Shown: positions 12,854 to 14,000 of the stretch, piece after piece
How the letters are laid out: every line of letters starts with the position of its first letter
Numbering within the stretch: position 1 is the stretch's first letter
Origin: Nanoarchaeales archaeon
GTDB lineage: Archaea > Nanobdellota > Nanobdellia > Woesearchaeales > UBA583
DNA length: 14,000 nucleotides
Assembly: GCA_013215525.1 (NCBI GenBank)
Contig: JABSQY010000041.1
Coordinates: 1-14,000 of the forward strand
Direction of reading: 5' to 3'
The notes under the pieces: generated by a model
Database searches by the model: none
What the model saw: only the letters and a program-made list of their open reading frames with translations
Told to the model about the DNA's origin: nothing
Made by a program: the position numbers and the translations under genes

Positions 12854-13819
12854 TTGAATGTTCAAGATTCTAATTTTAATTTATCTGGTGGTCCTGTTAT
12901 TACTTTAAATAATGCTGGAGTTGTAGATGTTAATAGGAAGCTTGAGCCTGAAGAGATTGATTTAAAGACTACTTATTATACTAATGAGTCAATGTATCTA
13001 GTGTGGCTTGAAAAACAAGTGATGAGTAGAGGACATAGGGTTTTTATTTCTAATAAAGTTAAGCATATTTTCAATTATGATGTTAAAACTATTGAGGATG
13101 TTAAGAGATTAATTTTAAATGGTGAACTTGGGGATAGAGGTAATTTAGCTTTTAGGAATTTTATTAAATATCTTGAAGAAAATTCTATTTTTAAAATTTC
13201 TATTATTCAAACTTTTAAAGCATATATTAAAGGGACTACTAAGAATCATGTTGATGATTTTGTTCCGGAAACTCCTCGTGTTTTGGAGACTATGCAGTTA
13301 GTTTATGATAATTGTGATTATGAGGATTATATTATTTTTCGAGCTGTTTGTGAGAGTGGTGCTAGGTGGACTGAGGTTGTTAAAATGGTTAAAGAATTTG
13401 ATGAGTCAAAAGTTGAATATCATGATAATTTAGCACTTTATGATTTTAATTATAAACGAGGTGAAAAAAATATTTATTATTTGTACTTGCATGCTAGTAC
13501 TATGAAATTTATTTCTGAAAATTTAACTGTCCTTAGAAAAAAATTAATTCAAAAATATAGTTGGTGTCGTGGGAATTCTGTTAGGCTTAAAACTGGCAAG
13601 GATTTGTTACATATGAAATACTTCAGAAAGTACTTAAGAACTAAACTTGCTGAGTTTGAAGCCAATAATGAGAATGCTGAGTTTATTGCTGGAAGATCTT
13701 CTAGTAATGGGGTTGGTTGGACTCATTATCGTGAGAAGAAACTTTCTACTTTGAGAGAGTTTGGTAAGGTGTATGATTTTTATTGTACTGAGATTTTTGA
13801 TGTGGTTGAGAAAAAATGA
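12854..13819 (+). CDS. SSV-like archaeal tyrosine recombinase (integrase)
   Basis: A 321-residue site-specific recombinase. Residues about 45-140 form a helical core-binding domain (VWLEKQVMSRGHRVF, RNFIKYLEEN). The catalytic domain follows: box I arginine R171 in SGARWTEV, a beta-hairpin lysine in YKRGEKNIYYLYL (K201 or K205), K255-x-x-R258 in MKYFRKYLR in place of the bacterial H-x-x-R, and nucleophile Y292 after H291 in FIAGRSSSNGVGWTHYREK. The K-x-x-R form and the F-I-x-G-R...HY block match archaeal virus/plasmid integrases of the SSV type. The called start is TTG at 12854, but coding sequence in this frame extends back to 12815 without an ATG, so translation probably came from the upstream frame. 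It lies about 550 bases after tRNA-Leu. Its stop overlaps the next ATG (ATGA). Confidence 0.88.
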   Translation: MNVQDSNFNLSGGPVITLNNAGVVDVNRKLEPEEIDLKTTYYTNESMYLVWLEKQVMSRGHRVFISNKVKHIFNYDVKTIEDVKRLILNGELGDRGNLAFRNFIKYLEENSIFKISIIQTFKAYIKGTTKNHVDDFVPETPRVLETMQLVYDNCDYEDYIIFRAVCESGARWTEVVKMVKEFDESKVEYHDNLALYDFNYKRGEKNIYYLYLHASTMKFISENLTVLRKKLIQKYSWCRGNSVRLKTGKDLLHMKYFRKYLRTKLAEFEANNENAEFIAGRSSSNGVGWTHYREKKLSTLREFGKVYDFYCTEIFDVVEKK

Positions 13820-14000
13820 AAATAAACAAATTAAAAACAAATAATTCAATTATTGGATTTAATGGTTTAGAAAAATCAAATTATTTAATTGATATTTTTA
13901 ATGAAATTTCTAAATTATCTTTTCTTAAGAATAAGAAATTCTTCATTTCAGGTTCGTTTTTGTATTCTAAAAATTATAATGATATTGATATTGATATTTT
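13816..14000 (+). CDS. Nucleotidyltransferase-fold protein (partial)
   Basis: This begins with ATG at 13816 inside the recombinase stop (ATGA overlap) and runs off the window after 61 codons. Residues 42-61 read FFISGSFLYSKNYNDIDIDI, the hallmark of the DNA polymerase beta-like nucleotidyltransferase fold: a beta-strand, G46-S47, about ten residues, then a D-I-D-I-D triplet (D56, D58, D60) that would bind two metal ions. The family includes nucleotide-adding enzymes, minimal nucleotidyltransferases of the HEPN/MNT toxin-antitoxin type and AbiEii-like toxins. The branch cannot be decided from this fragment. The four-base overlap implies translational coupling with the recombinase, hence likely element cargo or an element maintenance gene. 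Confidence 0.7.
   Translation, partial: MKINKLKTNNSIIGFNGLEKSNYLIDIFNEISKLSFLKNKKFFISGSFLYSKNYNDIDIDI

Noticed and set aside
1..14000. CRISPR array, insertion-sequence inverted repeats, rRNA genes
   Set aside because: No regularly spaced repeats, transposase genes or rRNA-like GC-rich blocks are visible on either strand.

Overview
This is a very AT-rich window that reads as archaeal chromosome. The evidence is a two-ring Cdc48/VAT-type AAA+ ATPase, an archaeal/eukaryal Trm1 tRNA dimethyltransferase, an SSV-like tyrosine recombinase beside a class II tRNA-Leu, and TATA boxes centred about 24-29 nt before most start codons with no Shine-Dalgarno sequences (leaderless transcripts). Short genes, tight spacing and extreme AT bias suggest a reduced DPANN-type archaeon, for example in the Woesearchaeota/Pacearchaeota/Nanoarchaeota sphere. 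That placement is inference.

Layout. 1-1800: an A-rich low-complexity edge, a small membrane protein faintly like the alanine exporter AlaE, and an AI-2E/PerM-family membrane protein. 1800-2105: an intergenic stretch visibly richer in G+C than its surroundings, with several nested complementary segments and a T-rich tail, so a candidate structured RNA. 2106-4616: cdc48 with an unusual D1 insertion and an altered D2 pore loop. 4718-7124: an unknown 150-aa protein, a zinc-free MDR-type oxidoreductase overlapping a DUF4386 membrane protein gene, and an unlisted 55-aa basic protein. 7125-7298: a convergent intergenic region holding a possible three-way-junction RNA. 7299-10748 (minus strand): a lipoprotein with a CxxCxxCP motif, trm1, and a secreted lipoprotein with a lytic-transglycosylase (SLT) domain. 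10895-12130: an M16 zinc peptidase. 12226-12308: tRNA-Leu(UAA). 12309-14000: coding sequence that enters from the tRNA without a start codon, shifts frame, and continues as a tyrosine recombinase. A nucleotidyltransferase-fold gene then overlaps its stop by ATGA and runs off the window.

The most interesting region is the right end. The tRNA, the open frame through its 3' half, the start-less N-terminal segment and the recombinase look like one border of an integrated element of the SSV type, where integration at a tRNA partitions the integrase gene. The nucleotidyltransferase-like gene would then be its first visible cargo. The second theme is outward-facing activity: two lipoproteins, one with a peptidoglycan-lyase fold although archaea lack murein, next to a metallopeptidase.

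Three genes (near 125, 6299 and 12815) each look intact if one base is restored. This is either real decay or systematic single-base loss in the assembly, and it affects how those genes should be read.
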